A stretch of DNA of 64,000 nucleotides. Source: Mytilus californianus. Taxonomy: Eukaryota > Mollusca > Bivalvia > Mytilida > Mytilidae. Of this stretch, positions 43,179-53,633 are shown one piece after another. The stretch covers positions 87,360,324 through 87,424,323 of the forward strand of contig NW_026262723.1 of the NCBI RefSeq assembly GCF_021869535.1. The letters are read 5' to 3'. Positions within the stretch are counted from its first letter, which is position 1, and each line of letters begins with the position of its first letter. The notes under the pieces were generated by a model, which was not told where the DNA came from, did not search any database, and saw only the letters and a program-made list of their open reading frames with translations. A program made the position numbers and the translations under genes.

Positions 43179-43784
43179 AAACTTGAAAGCAAAATAAAGT
43201 ACGAAGTTGAAGAGCATTCAGAACCAAAATTTCGGAAAGGTTTTACCAAATACAGCTCTGTTAGTACTTGCAAACATACTCTGTTCCTGGAGTAGAAAAT
43301 CCTTAGTATTAGTATTTCGATCAATGTTTTGTAATCTGTGAATAAACTCCTATAAATTTTGAAATTGTGAATTTGGACAACACATCTGTTGTCACATTTC
43401 TGTTTCCAAATTCAAATTCTATCAAACTATTTCGGCAACCTGTCACTTCCATATACAAAAATATAGGCGTAAAACACATATTTTTATAATTTTTCTGCAT
43501 TCGATGCATGTTTATGAATGAAAGAAACGAGAAGAATAACTAATATCATTTGAAGCGTTTCTTGTATGATTATTACATTTTGCTTACTAAGACCAGTTTA
43601 GTATTATGAACAAATACAAGATGATTGATATCAGATCATTAAAACATTTAGTATTGCTGTCCTATAAATTAAGTACTGTGACTATCTATTTCAGGAAAGG
43701 AAAAATGGTTGAAATATTGACACCGTTTAATGGTCACCTCAATAACTAAATATCCGTTTTACATGATCAACTTCCATCTTACAG
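43179..43784 (+). promoter_or_regulatory. 5' flank of OtopL-5 with TATA-like box and splice acceptor
   Basis: TATAAAT at 43663-43669, 133 nt before the chosen ATG. This is similar to the spacing of the TATA-like blocks before OtopL-3 (143 nt) and OtopL-4 (~150 nt). CTTCCATCTTACAG ends at 43784, 11 nt before the ATG. A second acceptor-like TATTTCAG ends at 43695. Confidence 0.35.
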
Positions 43785-43795
43785 CGAGATTTAAA

Positions 43796-45277
43796 ATGAG
43801 ACAAAAATTGAAGAAAATCCTGCATGCTGCATTTGTTATGCCATGGACAACTGGTTTGATTAAAGAATATCGTAACGGTGACTTTTCCATTCATGACGGC
43901 AGCATTGCTGGAGTAGTTATTTTGACAACAATTATTATCATGATATTTGAACTCATGTGTTTCTTTCCTAAAACTACTTCCCGGATAGTAATGACTGTTT
44001 TGTTGATCATTGCAGTTTTCACCTTGATTTCCCTAAGCCTTTCAGCTTGCAGGAATAAACACTGGACAGTGCCAAGAAGTTCAAAAGGCAGTCACAGTTT
44101 GAAATTGAAATTCCTTTGGCTATTTTGTGTAGCAAATATTACTTTCGAAATAGTGAAATTTGCAATTTATAGCAAATGTGACCAACTTCCAGATGTTCTA
44201 CTTTATTACATTTCAACTTGGATATTTCAAATTTTGCAAACATTCTTCCTTCATTACTTTTCCAAATTCATATTTAATAATATATTGTGTCTTTATTATG
44301 GATTTCTTGTTCTTGTTGTCACAAACTTTTCACTGTGGACACATCGAACTATATTTACATATTATGAAGCCAAATCATTTTTAAACATCAGTGACATAAG
44401 TGGAAATGTATGTAATGATACAAAATCGTTTGTTCCGATGAAACAATTTAAACCATTTTTAGATCCAGTGTCTTTAGAATACTGTCTGTTATGTGTGATA
44501 CTCCTATCCGAGATGTGGCCGAGAGCAAAATATCCCGAACTTCAAAGTCGACAACTACAAGAGTCCTCTTCGAGGCAAGACACAGAAGAACATCAGTGGT
44601 TATTACGTTGCAATAGCAATGTTCCGACTAGAACAGTTTGGAATAGAAAATCCATTATAGTTTTAATTATTGGTATCTTGTATATGATTGTATTTATTGT
44701 TATTCAGACATTGTTTCTTAACATTGATCAACTGAGAAATAATTACTTGCACGTAGCTTTCGTATTTTATGTTTGTGGAAATTTCATTCGGATACCACTT
44801 ACAATAAAGTGTTTTTACGCATTTTCTGCACAACTCCGTCCTAAATCAAATGCTCAAACGGTCACAGACATGAAACATGTAATTATTTTAGTTAGTTCAA
44901 TGGCTACCTGTGGATATATAATAGCAGAATGTGTAGAGAATCTTCGCTACGGTGAAGTAAAAATCATACTTAATGCCATTTTCCGTGTGCTAAGCACTGT
45001 TATGCAAACTTCATTTATTTTACAAATGAAACAGTACAAACGAGTAGACAGGACAAACACTATTATGTCTGTACAGAATACATTTTTATTCATGTGTTGC
45101 ATAAACTTCAGTTTTTGGTTTTCATATACCTTTATATCACCACAGTATACTGTCAGATTGCAAAGACACTTTTTTGAAATTGCCAGCTGGCTAAAAATTA
45201 AACATTTCTGGTTCCCTTTTATTATATTTTACCACTTCGAGTGTTTTATCTCATTTTATGACTTCTTTAGAAAATAA
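43796..45277 (+). CDS. Otopetrin-like 12-TM putative proton channel (OtopL-5)
   Basis: 493 aa from ATG 43796, chosen to match the paralogues and the acceptor at 43784; the open frame extends 22 codons further upstream. Landmarks: 'IHDGSIAG', 'LKLKFLWLFCVANI', 'VTNFSLW', 'LEYCLLCVILLSEMWP', 'MQTSFILQMKQYK', 'FYHFECF'. The inter-domain loop (about 240-285) is Arg/Glu-rich with E265-HQW-LL. Conserved Cys in the TM3-4 and TM5-6 loops are present. It is more like OtopL-1 than OtopL-3/4 in TM11-12 ('WLKIKHFW' shared with OtopL-1 'WLKFKHFW'). A degraded copy of its C-terminus and 3' flank follows at 45516-46860. Proton-channel role is inferred from the family. Confidence 0.86.
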   Translation: MRQKLKKILHAAFVMPWTTGLIKEYRNGDFSIHDGSIAGVVILTTIIIMIFELMCFFPKTTSRIVMTVLLIIAVFTLISLSLSACRNKHWTVPRSSKGSHSLKLKFLWLFCVANITFEIVKFAIYSKCDQLPDVLLYYISTWIFQILQTFFLHYFSKFIFNNILCLYYGFLVLVVTNFSLWTHRTIFTYYEAKSFLNISDISGNVCNDTKSFVPMKQFKPFLDPVSLEYCLLCVILLSEMWPRAKYPELQSRQLQESSSRQDTEEHQWLLRCNSNVPTRTVWNRKSIIVLIIGILYMIVFIVIQTLFLNIDQLRNNYLHVAFVFYVCGNFIRIPLTIKCFYAFSAQLRPKSNAQTVTDMKHVIILVSSMATCGYIIAECVENLRYGEVKIILNAIFRVLSTVMQTSFILQMKQYKRVDRTNTIMSVQNTFLFMCCINFSFWFSYTFISPQYTVRLQRHFFEIASWLKIKHFWFPFIIFYHFECFISFYDFFRK

Positions 45278-45342
45278 CATTGTTGTTTTTGAATTCTGAC
45301 TATTAATAATACGTTGCATTATATTGTTCTTCTCTCATATAC

Positions 45343-45348
45343 AATAAA
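45343..45348 (+). terminator. Poly(A) signal candidate of OtopL-5
   Basis: AATAAA 65 nt after the stop codon, followed by a T/G-rich stretch. The best-placed canonical hexamer in the array. Confidence 0.5.
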
Positions 45349-45515
45349 AGTTGATATTTGATGTCTTCCTATCTTATTCTATTTTTCATTCTCAAATTCT
45401 GTTATATCGACCCGTAACACACTTTTCCTGTTAGAAATATTGTGTATTAAAATGTTTTAACATTTACAGTTTGATCGGATCAAATTAAACTAGCCCTACA
45501 CTACCGTTGTCAGCC

Positions 45516-46860
45516 ATACAAACAAGTAGACAGGACTATATTATAACGTCTATACATGTACGTGTTGCATAAACTTCCGATTTTATTTTTCGTACACATT
45601 TATATCACCACAGTATACTGTTAGATTGCATCGACACTTTTTTGGAATTGCCAGCTGGCTAAAGATTAAACATATCTGGTTCCCCCTTTATCATATTTTA
45701 CAACTTTGAGTCTTTTATTCCAACTTTTTCCGCGTATGGAGTACACATTTCTCAAGTCATACAATATTATAAAGTTTGCAACTGCCACTCAGACTGTGTA
45801 ACACGTCATCGGTGTCTGGGCAAAAAATTAATTAGCCAGGGTTTTGTCAAAGAACGTCTCGTCCTTTTTCTCAAACATTTCATCGGCAAATACCAAGAAT
45901 TATTAGATATATAATCAGGGTCTACTTCACAAATAATACAAGATTGTCTTGGGAATAAGATTCAAGGTGCTGACGTTATGTATCATTTTACTTATTTTAG
46001 AGTTTTCCTTATATTTGTCTTTGTACTATTATGTTCCTTTTTGGTCTTATGAATCAGACTCGGTGTTTGTTCATCCAGCTATCAGGTTTTTGGCTTTGGG
46101 CCTTCCTGGTGCGGGTAGGTCTAGAGGTATGATTAGGACGCATGAGGTTTTAATCGTGTTGTATTTTTTTCTTTACCATTGTATTTATATTTTACTTAAT
46201 TTGTTCTTTATCGGGAAAGTGTTGGCGTCTTTGCAGATTTATTTGCATGTTTGTTTTTGTTTTTTTGTGCTGCTAGATCCCAATGATTGTCAAGTTTACC
46301 AATTATCCCTTTATGGGATTCTTTCCCAATTTTGTCAGATTAAGCCACCATTTTCTTTTAAAAATGCCAGTTCCAAGTCAGGAATATGGCAGTTGTTTTC
46401 CATTCGTTCCATTGGCTGATATAGTCGAGCGTTTGATTTTGTCAGGTTTAATGGACCTCTTCCTTTTGTAGAATTAACCTTGTTGTTCGGTATTTTTTGT
46501 AAATACGATTTTATGTTGTTTTATGACTTTTTTTTAGAAAATAAAGTTGTTAATTTTAAATGCTTACTATTGATAATTCCTTTTCATCATGTGATGATAC
46601 GAATATATTGGCACTATCATATGAGAGATGATTTTTCTCTCAATTACAATTAAAGGTAAACTTTGATGTCTTCAGTTTTCTTCATTCACAACTTCTATTA
46701 CAACGGCCTGTTTTACACTTTTCCCGTTTGAAATAAAGTGATTTAAAACATTTTAACATTTTCAGCTTGATCGGATCAAATTAAATAAACTTTTACCTAT
46801 ACAGTTTTATTGGATCAAACGCAAGCCCTACACTACCGTTGTCAGTCATCTTTTACCGGT
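45516..46860 (+). pseudogene. Truncated, interrupted copy of OtopL-5 C-terminus and 3' flank
   Basis: 45516-45735 aligns to 45037-45250 of OtopL-5 (AAACAAGTAGACAGGACTAT, 'GTTGCATAAACTTC', 'ATATCACCACAGTATACTGT', 'TTGCCAGCTGGCTAAA.ATTAAACAT') with frame-breaking indels. The match resumes at ~46515 (GTTTTATGACTT..TTTAGAAAATAA, equal to the last codons and stop region of OtopL-5) and continues into the OtopL-5 3' flank (TTGATCGGATCAAATTAAA, CCCTACACTACCGTTGTCAG; compare 45470-45515 with 46767-46855). The intervening ~780 bp is an R4 insertion. Only the last ~70 codons are represented, so this is a partial tandem duplicate, not an intact gene. Confidence 0.75.
45770..46512 (+). mobile_element. 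Dispersed repeat R4, near full-length, inserted in the OtopL-5 pseudocopy
   Basis: Shares AATTAGCCAGGGTTTTGTCA, 'AAAGAACGTCTCGTCCTTT', 'GCTGACGTTATGTATCATTTTA' with 28235-28449, and the later phrases with 29446-29780 and 17545-17720. A 156-codon open frame (45949-46419) lies inside but is not conserved in the other copies. The boundaries are set by where the pseudocopy alignment breaks and resumes, so they are good to about ±35 bp. Confidence 0.6.
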
Positions 46861-48699
46861 CATTATGAGTTTTTCATTAAGAATGAGTGTAAAATCGGAA
46901 GGCGGTGGTACTTTAGAAATTGTTGGGCTCAGTCTTCTATTTTCCAAAAGCTTGTTTTATAAAATTTGTTTACGGTCTTGATCGAGTAAAGCCATTTCAA
47001 TTGATATTTTATAGTGCGTCGTTTTATATTGTAATGTTACACTACTGTCTCAGGTTAGGGTGAAGGTTGGCGCCTGTTAAAACGTTTAAACCAGCTGCAT
47101 TTTTATGCACCTGTCCTAAGTCAGGAGCCTGTTGTTCAGTGGTTGTCGTTTGTTGATGTGGTTCATAGATGTTTATCGTTTTACGTTTTTACTAGTATAT
47201 AGATTAGACCGTTGGTTTTCCTGTTTGAATTGTTTTACAATAGTCATTTTGGGGCCCTTTATAGCTTGCTGTTCGGTGTGAGTCAATGCTCCGTGTTGAA
47301 AGCCGTACTTTGACCTATAATTGTTAACTTTTTATACATTGTGACTTGGATGATAAGTTGTCTTGTCTCATTGGCACTCATACCACATTTTCTTATTTAT
47401 ATTTAAAGGTTGCAATTTTATGTCAATTATGTATGCTGCTATTTTGAAAATCTAAAAGGTTTACAAATAAGCCCAGAAGAAGCTTCAAATATCAAGCTAT
47501 TACTTGTCCTGAATTAAGATAAGTGCGAAAATTCACATTTAATCCTTCAAGTGAAGGATTGAGTTGGCATTTCGTTCCGGTTAACCTACATTTGGACGAA
47601 TAACGTCTCTTGGACTTTGAACATTTACAAAAATAATATTGATCAATCATGTGGTACGATGAGTCAATGCATCAAGGATACCACGACAAACTGCAAAAAT
47701 AAAACTATATTAGTAGGTATCCTGGATACACTGACTCATCATACTACTTGATTGATCAATATCATAAAAAAAATATTCTTTATAAACGCATTAAATCATT
47801 TACTACGTCATTAATATTACAATGATTGTATTGTCCGAAAAATGTTATTTAGTTTTATTACATGTCGGTGCATTTGACCTTTTGAAGCACGTATATGATT
47901 TATCTCCACTATGACTCGGTTTACGGATAAATACATGTTTTGATTATTGTTAGTTTACTTTGTTTTTCGTAGTTCCTTCTATTTGTATTAGCTTATTAAC
48001 GTTGACACCAAGATTTCTATGTTTACTTGCAATGTGCTGTTAACTATCCGTATCCGTATACTAAAAAATCCTAAAAGGTTTTAAGTCACCATTTTGAATT
48101 TCAAACACTCCTTTCAATAAAAGATTATAAAAAATATTTCTATGTGACCATATATAAAACCTTACAAAGACTAGCTATTCCTTCCTAAATGATTCTTCTA
48201 ACAGAAGCAAGCATAGGTTTTACAATCACTCATTAATCATTTCATGCAGGTAAAACAAAATCAATTTCGGCGAAAGCAACGTGACTGGCAAACGTTTCTT
48301 TGATTTTCAAAAACCTAGACGATATGGGAGATAAACTGTCATTCGGGTTTTGCTGGGTTTTTTTTCTTAATTTTTAGGTATCTATTTTGCCAATCAACTA
48401 GATGTCTAGTAAAAATGAATATCAGATGTACACAACGACCAATTAGGGCTAGTCATTCTCTTTATTCTGAATACCATATAGTAAAGCTTGTAATCTTCCT
48501 TAAATGGCTGTGGACATACTACTGTTTCTTAATAAACAAAACAAAAAAACAGGCAAATGAACCATCTTTTATCATGTCTGTATACCATGGCAAATACTTA
48601 AAAATACAAATGATGTTTTAAGAATACACTTAATTTAGCTTTCATTCATGGTATTTTACATGTATTTACGTCTAAGTGTGCTATTGTTATATTTAACTC
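46772..48699 (+). repeat. 1.93-kb tandem duplication, copy 1
   Basis: From CGGATCAAATTAAATAAACT to TATTTAACTC, directly followed by copy 2. The copies are over 99% identical by eye, with about six substitutions and one T-run indel, all in the right-hand ~900 bp. The unit contains the last ~90 bp of the OtopL-5 3'-flank copy, an R2 copy in reverse orientation (47050-47400), a 46-bp-arm hairpin (47637-47761) and a 68-codon frame (48415-48621) without known resemblance. Confidence 0.9.
47637..47761. repeat. Imperfect hairpin with 46-bp arms (duplicated at 49565-49689)
   Basis: TATTGATCAATCATGTGGTA ... CAAGGATACC (47637-47682) pairs with GGTATCCTGGATACACTGAC ... GATTGATCAATA (47716-47761) with about seven mismatches; loop 33 nt. 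MITE-like palindrome, ending in a perfect TATTGATCAATC inverted repeat. Confidence 0.75.
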
Positions 48700-50627
48700 C
48701 GGATCAAATTAAATAAACTTTTACCTATACAGTTTTATTGGATCAAACGCAAGCCCTACACTACCGTTGTCAGTCATCTTTTACCGGTCATTATGAGTTT
48801 TTCATTAAGAATGAGTGTAAAATCGGAAGGCGGTGGTACTTTAGAAATTGTTGGGCTCAGTCTTCTATTTTCCAAAAGCTTGTTTTATAAAATTTGTTTA
48901 CGGTCTTGATCGAGTAAAGCCATTTCAATTGATATTTTATAGTGCGTCGTTTTATATTGTAATGTTACACTACTGTCTCAGGTTAGGGTGAAGGTTGGCG
49001 CCTGTTAAAACGTTTAAACCAGCTGCATTTTTATGCACCTGTCCTAAGTCAGGAGCCTGTTGTTCAGTGGTTGTCGTTTGTTGATGTGGTTCATAGATGT
49101 TTATCGTTTTACGTTTTTACTAGTATATAGATTAGACCGTTGGTTTTCCTGTTTGAATTGTTTTACAATAGTCATTTTGGGGCCCTTTATAGCTTGCTGT
49201 TCGGTGTGAGTCAATGCTCCGTGTTGAAAGCCGTACTTTGACCTATAATTGTTAACTTTTTATACATTGTGACTTGGATGATAAGTTGTCTTGTCTCATT
49301 GGCACTCATACCACATTTTCTTATTTATATTTAAAGGTTGCAATTTTATGTCAATTATGTATGCTGCTATTTTGAAAATCTAAAAGGTTTACAAATAAGC
49401 CCAGAAGAAGCTTCAAATATCAAGCTATTACTTGTCCTGAATTAAGATAAGTGCGAAAATTCACATTTAATCCTTCAAGTGAAGGATTGAGTTGGCATTT
49501 CGTTCCGGTTAACCTACATTTGGACGAATAACGTCTCTTGGACTTTGAACATTTACAAAAATAATATTGATCAATCATGTGGTACGATGAGTCAATGCAT
49601 CAAGGATACCACGACAAACTGCAAAAATAAAACTATATTAGTAGGTATCCTGGATACACTGACTCATCATACTACTTGATTGATCAATATCATAAAAAAA
49701 ATATTCTTTATAAACGCATTAAATCATTTACTACGTCATTAATATTACAATGATTGTATTGTCCGAAAAAAGTTATTTAGTTTTATTACATGTCGGTGCA
49801 TTTGACCTTTTGAAGCACGTATATGATTTATCTCCACTATGACTCGGTTTACGGATAAATACATGTTTTGATTATTGTTAGTTTACTTTGTTTTTCGTAG
49901 TTCCTTCTATTTGTATTAGCTTATTAACGTTGACACCAAGATTTCTATGTTTACTTGCAATGTGCTGTTAACTATCTGTATCCGTATACTAAAAAATCCT
50001 AAAAGGTTTTAAGTCACCATTTTGAATTTCAAACACTCCTTTCAATAAAAGATTATAAAAAATATTTCTATGTGACCATATATAAAACCTTACAAAGACT
50101 AGCTATTCCTTCCTAAATGATTCTTCTAACAGAAGCATGCATAGGTTTTACAATCACTCATTAATCATTTCATTCAGGTAAAACAAAATCAATTTCGGCG
50201 AAAGCAACGTGACTGGCAAACGTTTCTTTGATTTTCAAAAACCTTGACGATATGGGAGATAAACTGTCATTCGGGATTTGCTGGGTTTTTTTTTCTTAAT
50301 TTTTAGGTATCTATTTTGCCAATCAACTAGATGTCTAGTAAAAATGAATATCAGATGTACACAACGACCAATTAGGGCTAGTCATTCTCTTTATTCTGAA
50401 TACCATATAGTAAAGCTTGTAATCTTCCTTAAATGGCTGTGGACATACTACTGTTTCTTAATAAACAAAACAAAAAAACAGGCAAATGAACCATCTTTTA
50501 TCATGTCTGTATACCATGGCAAATACTTAAAAATACAAATGATGTTTTAAGAATACACTTAATTTAGCTTTCATTCATGGTATTTTACATGTATTTACGT
50601 CTAAGTGTGCTATTGTTATATTTAACT
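48700..50627 (+). repeat. 1.93-kb tandem duplication, copy 2
   Basis: Second copy. It contains R2 (minus) at 48978-49328, the hairpin at 49565-49689 and the same small frame at 50344. It ends at TATTTAACT, after which unique sequence starts. Confidence 0.9.
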
Positions 50628-51974
50628 TCTATTTTGAGTGTGCGTTCCTGACAAGAATGGTGTTATTGCTATATAAACTTTTTAGCAGTTTGTATATTTC
50701 AATTGGATGTATTTTTATCACTTTTGTACAATTTCTTTATCCAAGCTGATGGAAGTTTCGTCCTTCGGGGTATCACAAGCACGGTAATCAACGCTTCTCT
50801 GCTGGTATGAAATATCTATATATGAATATATGATATCGGTTTTATAGGATAAGGATATATATTTTATGATTCACTGTAACCTATATGATTTAATTTTTCG
50901 AAAAACTTAGGTTTTTTTTATTCCCGGACAAAGATGGCATTATTTACATAACTTTTTGTAACTTTTTGGTTTTCATTGGTCTTCAGTTTCGGGATTTATT
51001 TAATCTCCCAACTGATCTGAGCATAGCTGAAAAGTTTTAGTTCTAATAACATATTGTATTTGAAATATCGCAAAAAGGATTAGACACAAGTTATTCCAAC
51101 TTAGATCGTCTTCTCCTAAGATACAATATTAATCAACAGAATTTCATAGCATACAACAAATCATATGTAGAAAAACTCCGAATTCAGATAAGAAGTGAAT
51201 ACAGTCAATGACAACATTATAAATAACTCTAAATTCCCATGAGGGAATATAACATTAATATAACATAAGACAACCTGGTCTGACAATGTTCCTGTTTTGG
51301 GTACAGTCTAAATGACATGTGTCGAGGTAAAGCTAATTTTTAATTCGATAAGTGAAAAAAACAGGTGTAAAAAAAGAACTACTTAACTGACGAGGTAAGA
51401 AAAATCTCGTTTATCACTAATGAATTTTGAGAGAATTTTAAAAATCCTTGGTGCAGTTAAGTACACCGACAGTATGTATTGGATTTAAAATAAGAAAAAA
51501 AAATGAAACAACTATTGTGGAGATACTGACAAACTAAAAATTACTATTCTTACTACTATCGTTTTAATTGTGTAATTGCTATAGGTGAATACAGATCAAT
51601 GATATTTGGTGATAAAAGTAATTGTTCGTTGCATAACTACCAAATGCAAAATAAAAAAAGAGTAAGTGAGTAAATTTTATTTTTATTTATAGTTGAAAAA
51701 CGTAATAATACTTATAGCGAAAGCATTCGGCTCGGCTTCAAAATGCAGACAATATATCGTATTATTATACTTCATGTCAAAATTCGGCATTCTGATTGGT
51801 TAATACGAGGGAGACAATTTACTCTATCCCATAGCAAATACTCTATTACCTTTCACGGAGACGCTTGATCATTTATGCGCTTTACCAAATAGGGATGACT
51901 GTTATGTACAAGACGTCATAGTTTATTACTTTAAATTTGAAATTTAACAGACAATAATAACAGACCATTCAGTA
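50628..51974. other. Intergenic, no gene seen
   Basis: AT-rich. From ~51715 a mussel-repeat-like phrase (CATTCTGATTGGTTAATACG, GAGACAATTTACTCTATCCC) leads into the hairpin element at 51975. Confidence 0.4.
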
Positions 51975-52130
51975 TAATAAAGTAAATAACACATAACTGA
52001 AAGGGTGATAGAGCAGATTGTTACCTCGAAAAAGCATTGTCAACCTTGGCTTCGCCGCGGTTAACAATGTTTTCTCGGGGTAACAATCTGCTCTATCACC
52101 CTCCCAGCTATGTTTTATTTTTATAGAGTT
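51975..52130. repeat. Hairpin element (AGGGTGATAGAGCAGATTGT arms)
   Basis: CATAACTGAAAGGGTGATAG ... ATTGTCAACC (52002-52045) pairs with GGTTAACAATGTTTTCTCGG ... CACCCTCCCAGCTATG (52060-52112); weaker pairing extends to about 51975 and 52130. The ~14-bp loop is GC-rich (TTGGCTTCGCCGCGG). Confidence 0.75.
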
Positions 52131-52189
52131 GTTGGTCGCAAGTAACACAAATGTCACTGTATAACAAAAGCTTCGTCGTCATCATTTAT

Positions 52190-52270
52190 GATAAAATTGA
52201 GAATGGAAATGGGGAATGTGTCAAAGAGACACCAACCCGACCAAAGAGCAGAAAACAGCCCAAGGTTTTA
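52190..52270 (+). repeat. Short repeat-like segment (GAATGGAAATGGGGAATGTG)
   Basis: 'AAAATTGAGAATGGAAATGGGGAATGTGTCAAAGAGACACCAACCCGACC' resembles a head segment common in bivalve dispersed repeats (recalled, not searched). Only one copy is in this window. Confidence 0.35.
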
Positions 52271-53633
52271 AGCTGACGAGGAACAGCATCACTCGACCAA
52301 CGAGAACTATATTTTGCATTCTAGTTAGCCAAGTGGTTCTAAAACACAGGACAGATTGCAGGTAGTGTTGATGTTGATGTCACAACAGTTGCATCTGAAC
52401 CCCACTTGAAAAATTATATAAATTTGAAAGTGCAAAATACAGTTTTAGCATTCACTCGGATAGTTGGACTGAGTTTAAAGACGAAAAACGTTGCGCAACA
52501 ACAAATCATTGTTTAAAAAACATAATCCATAATTTCAAATTTACGGCATTATGCAGTGTTTGGAAAATAATTAACCATTTGTATGAGCTTGGGTTAAATT
52601 CATTCTGACATGATTTCAGCACAGAAGTGTACATAAGGCTAAGTTGGTGGATAGAAAAAAGACTCAACATGATTATCCCTCATCACTGGATTTTACCTTT
52701 AATTTTTAGTTGAATATTTTTTTAAACCAAAATATGTTATCGTATTTAATATCATATGAAACGAGTTTCTTGTAGTAATTTTAATGTTATTGAAATTATT
52801 GAACCAATGCATGCATATATATTAAACTAAGTCCTATATGCACGTTTTTTTATATTTATTACGAATCTATAACGCATTATTGACAAATAATATTTTTATC
52901 AGTGATTGTTGATCACAAGCTAATTACTTTCGAGTTTACCGGATCGTGACATTGACATTTTTAATAATCAACACAGAGCGCGTGGAGCATGTGACAAATA
53001 AGTGAACTGATAAAGCCTTGAAATTGTTTTTTTTTATATTCTCCATGCGTTCCTATTTGTTAATTAAACTTTTCCTTACCAGTTGTTAAATGATTTGTTG
53101 TATTTGATCTTTAAGAATCTGTTATTATTTATTTTATTTACCTTCCAGTGCACGTTTGTTTATATTCTTTAATCACGGTTTTCCCCTCGCACTTGCGCCG
53201 TGCGGTACCGAGTTCTAACGAGAGATCTCGTAGTTAAGGTCACTGCATATTGGAAAATATCGGTGAATTAGTGTACGGGAAGACAATAATTCAATAGTAC
53301 ATTTATGAAAAGTTTGATAATATAAAGGATTTTCTTTTACAAAAAAGTTCGCGTACACTTGTTTTATGCATGTAGTTAAACGTAGCCATTTTAGTAATAA
53401 AACATATTCAACGGTTTTTTTTTATTTGAAGTTTTATATGACTTTAAACAGAAAACGGGGTTAACGATTTTTCATTTATCTATGTTGTAGGTCATTATCA
53501 CAGTAAAAAGGTCAATGTAACATCTTAATATAACTGATTACACAAACATAATAAAAGTAGATTGGCAATCTGATAAAATTATCAAAATTTGATATACATT
53601 TCACGTGCTTCTGTACCGAATTATACGACTATC
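52271..53633. other. Intergenic and 5' flank of the AprA-like gene
   Basis: AT-rich, with a small GC-richer patch at 53172-53232 (CTCGCACTTGCGCCGTGCGG). No promoter element can be assigned with confidence. Confidence 0.4.

Noticed and set aside
43730..43795. 22-codon N-terminal extension of OtopL-5
   Set aside because: Crosses the acceptor at 43784 and has no counterpart in the other members.
45949..46419. 156-codon open frame
   Set aside because: Lies in dispersed repeat R4; the frame is broken in the other R4 copies (28.2-29.8 kb, 17.5 kb).
48415..50550. Identical small frames at 48415-48621 and 50344-50550
   Set aside because: Identity is due to the 1.93-kb tandem duplication, not to protein conservation; no family resemblance or splice context.
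53589..53633. Longer N-terminus for the AprA-like protein starting at TTG 53589
   Set aside because: No ATG and it would bury the signal peptide; the ATG at 53634 starts a clean hydrophobic leader.
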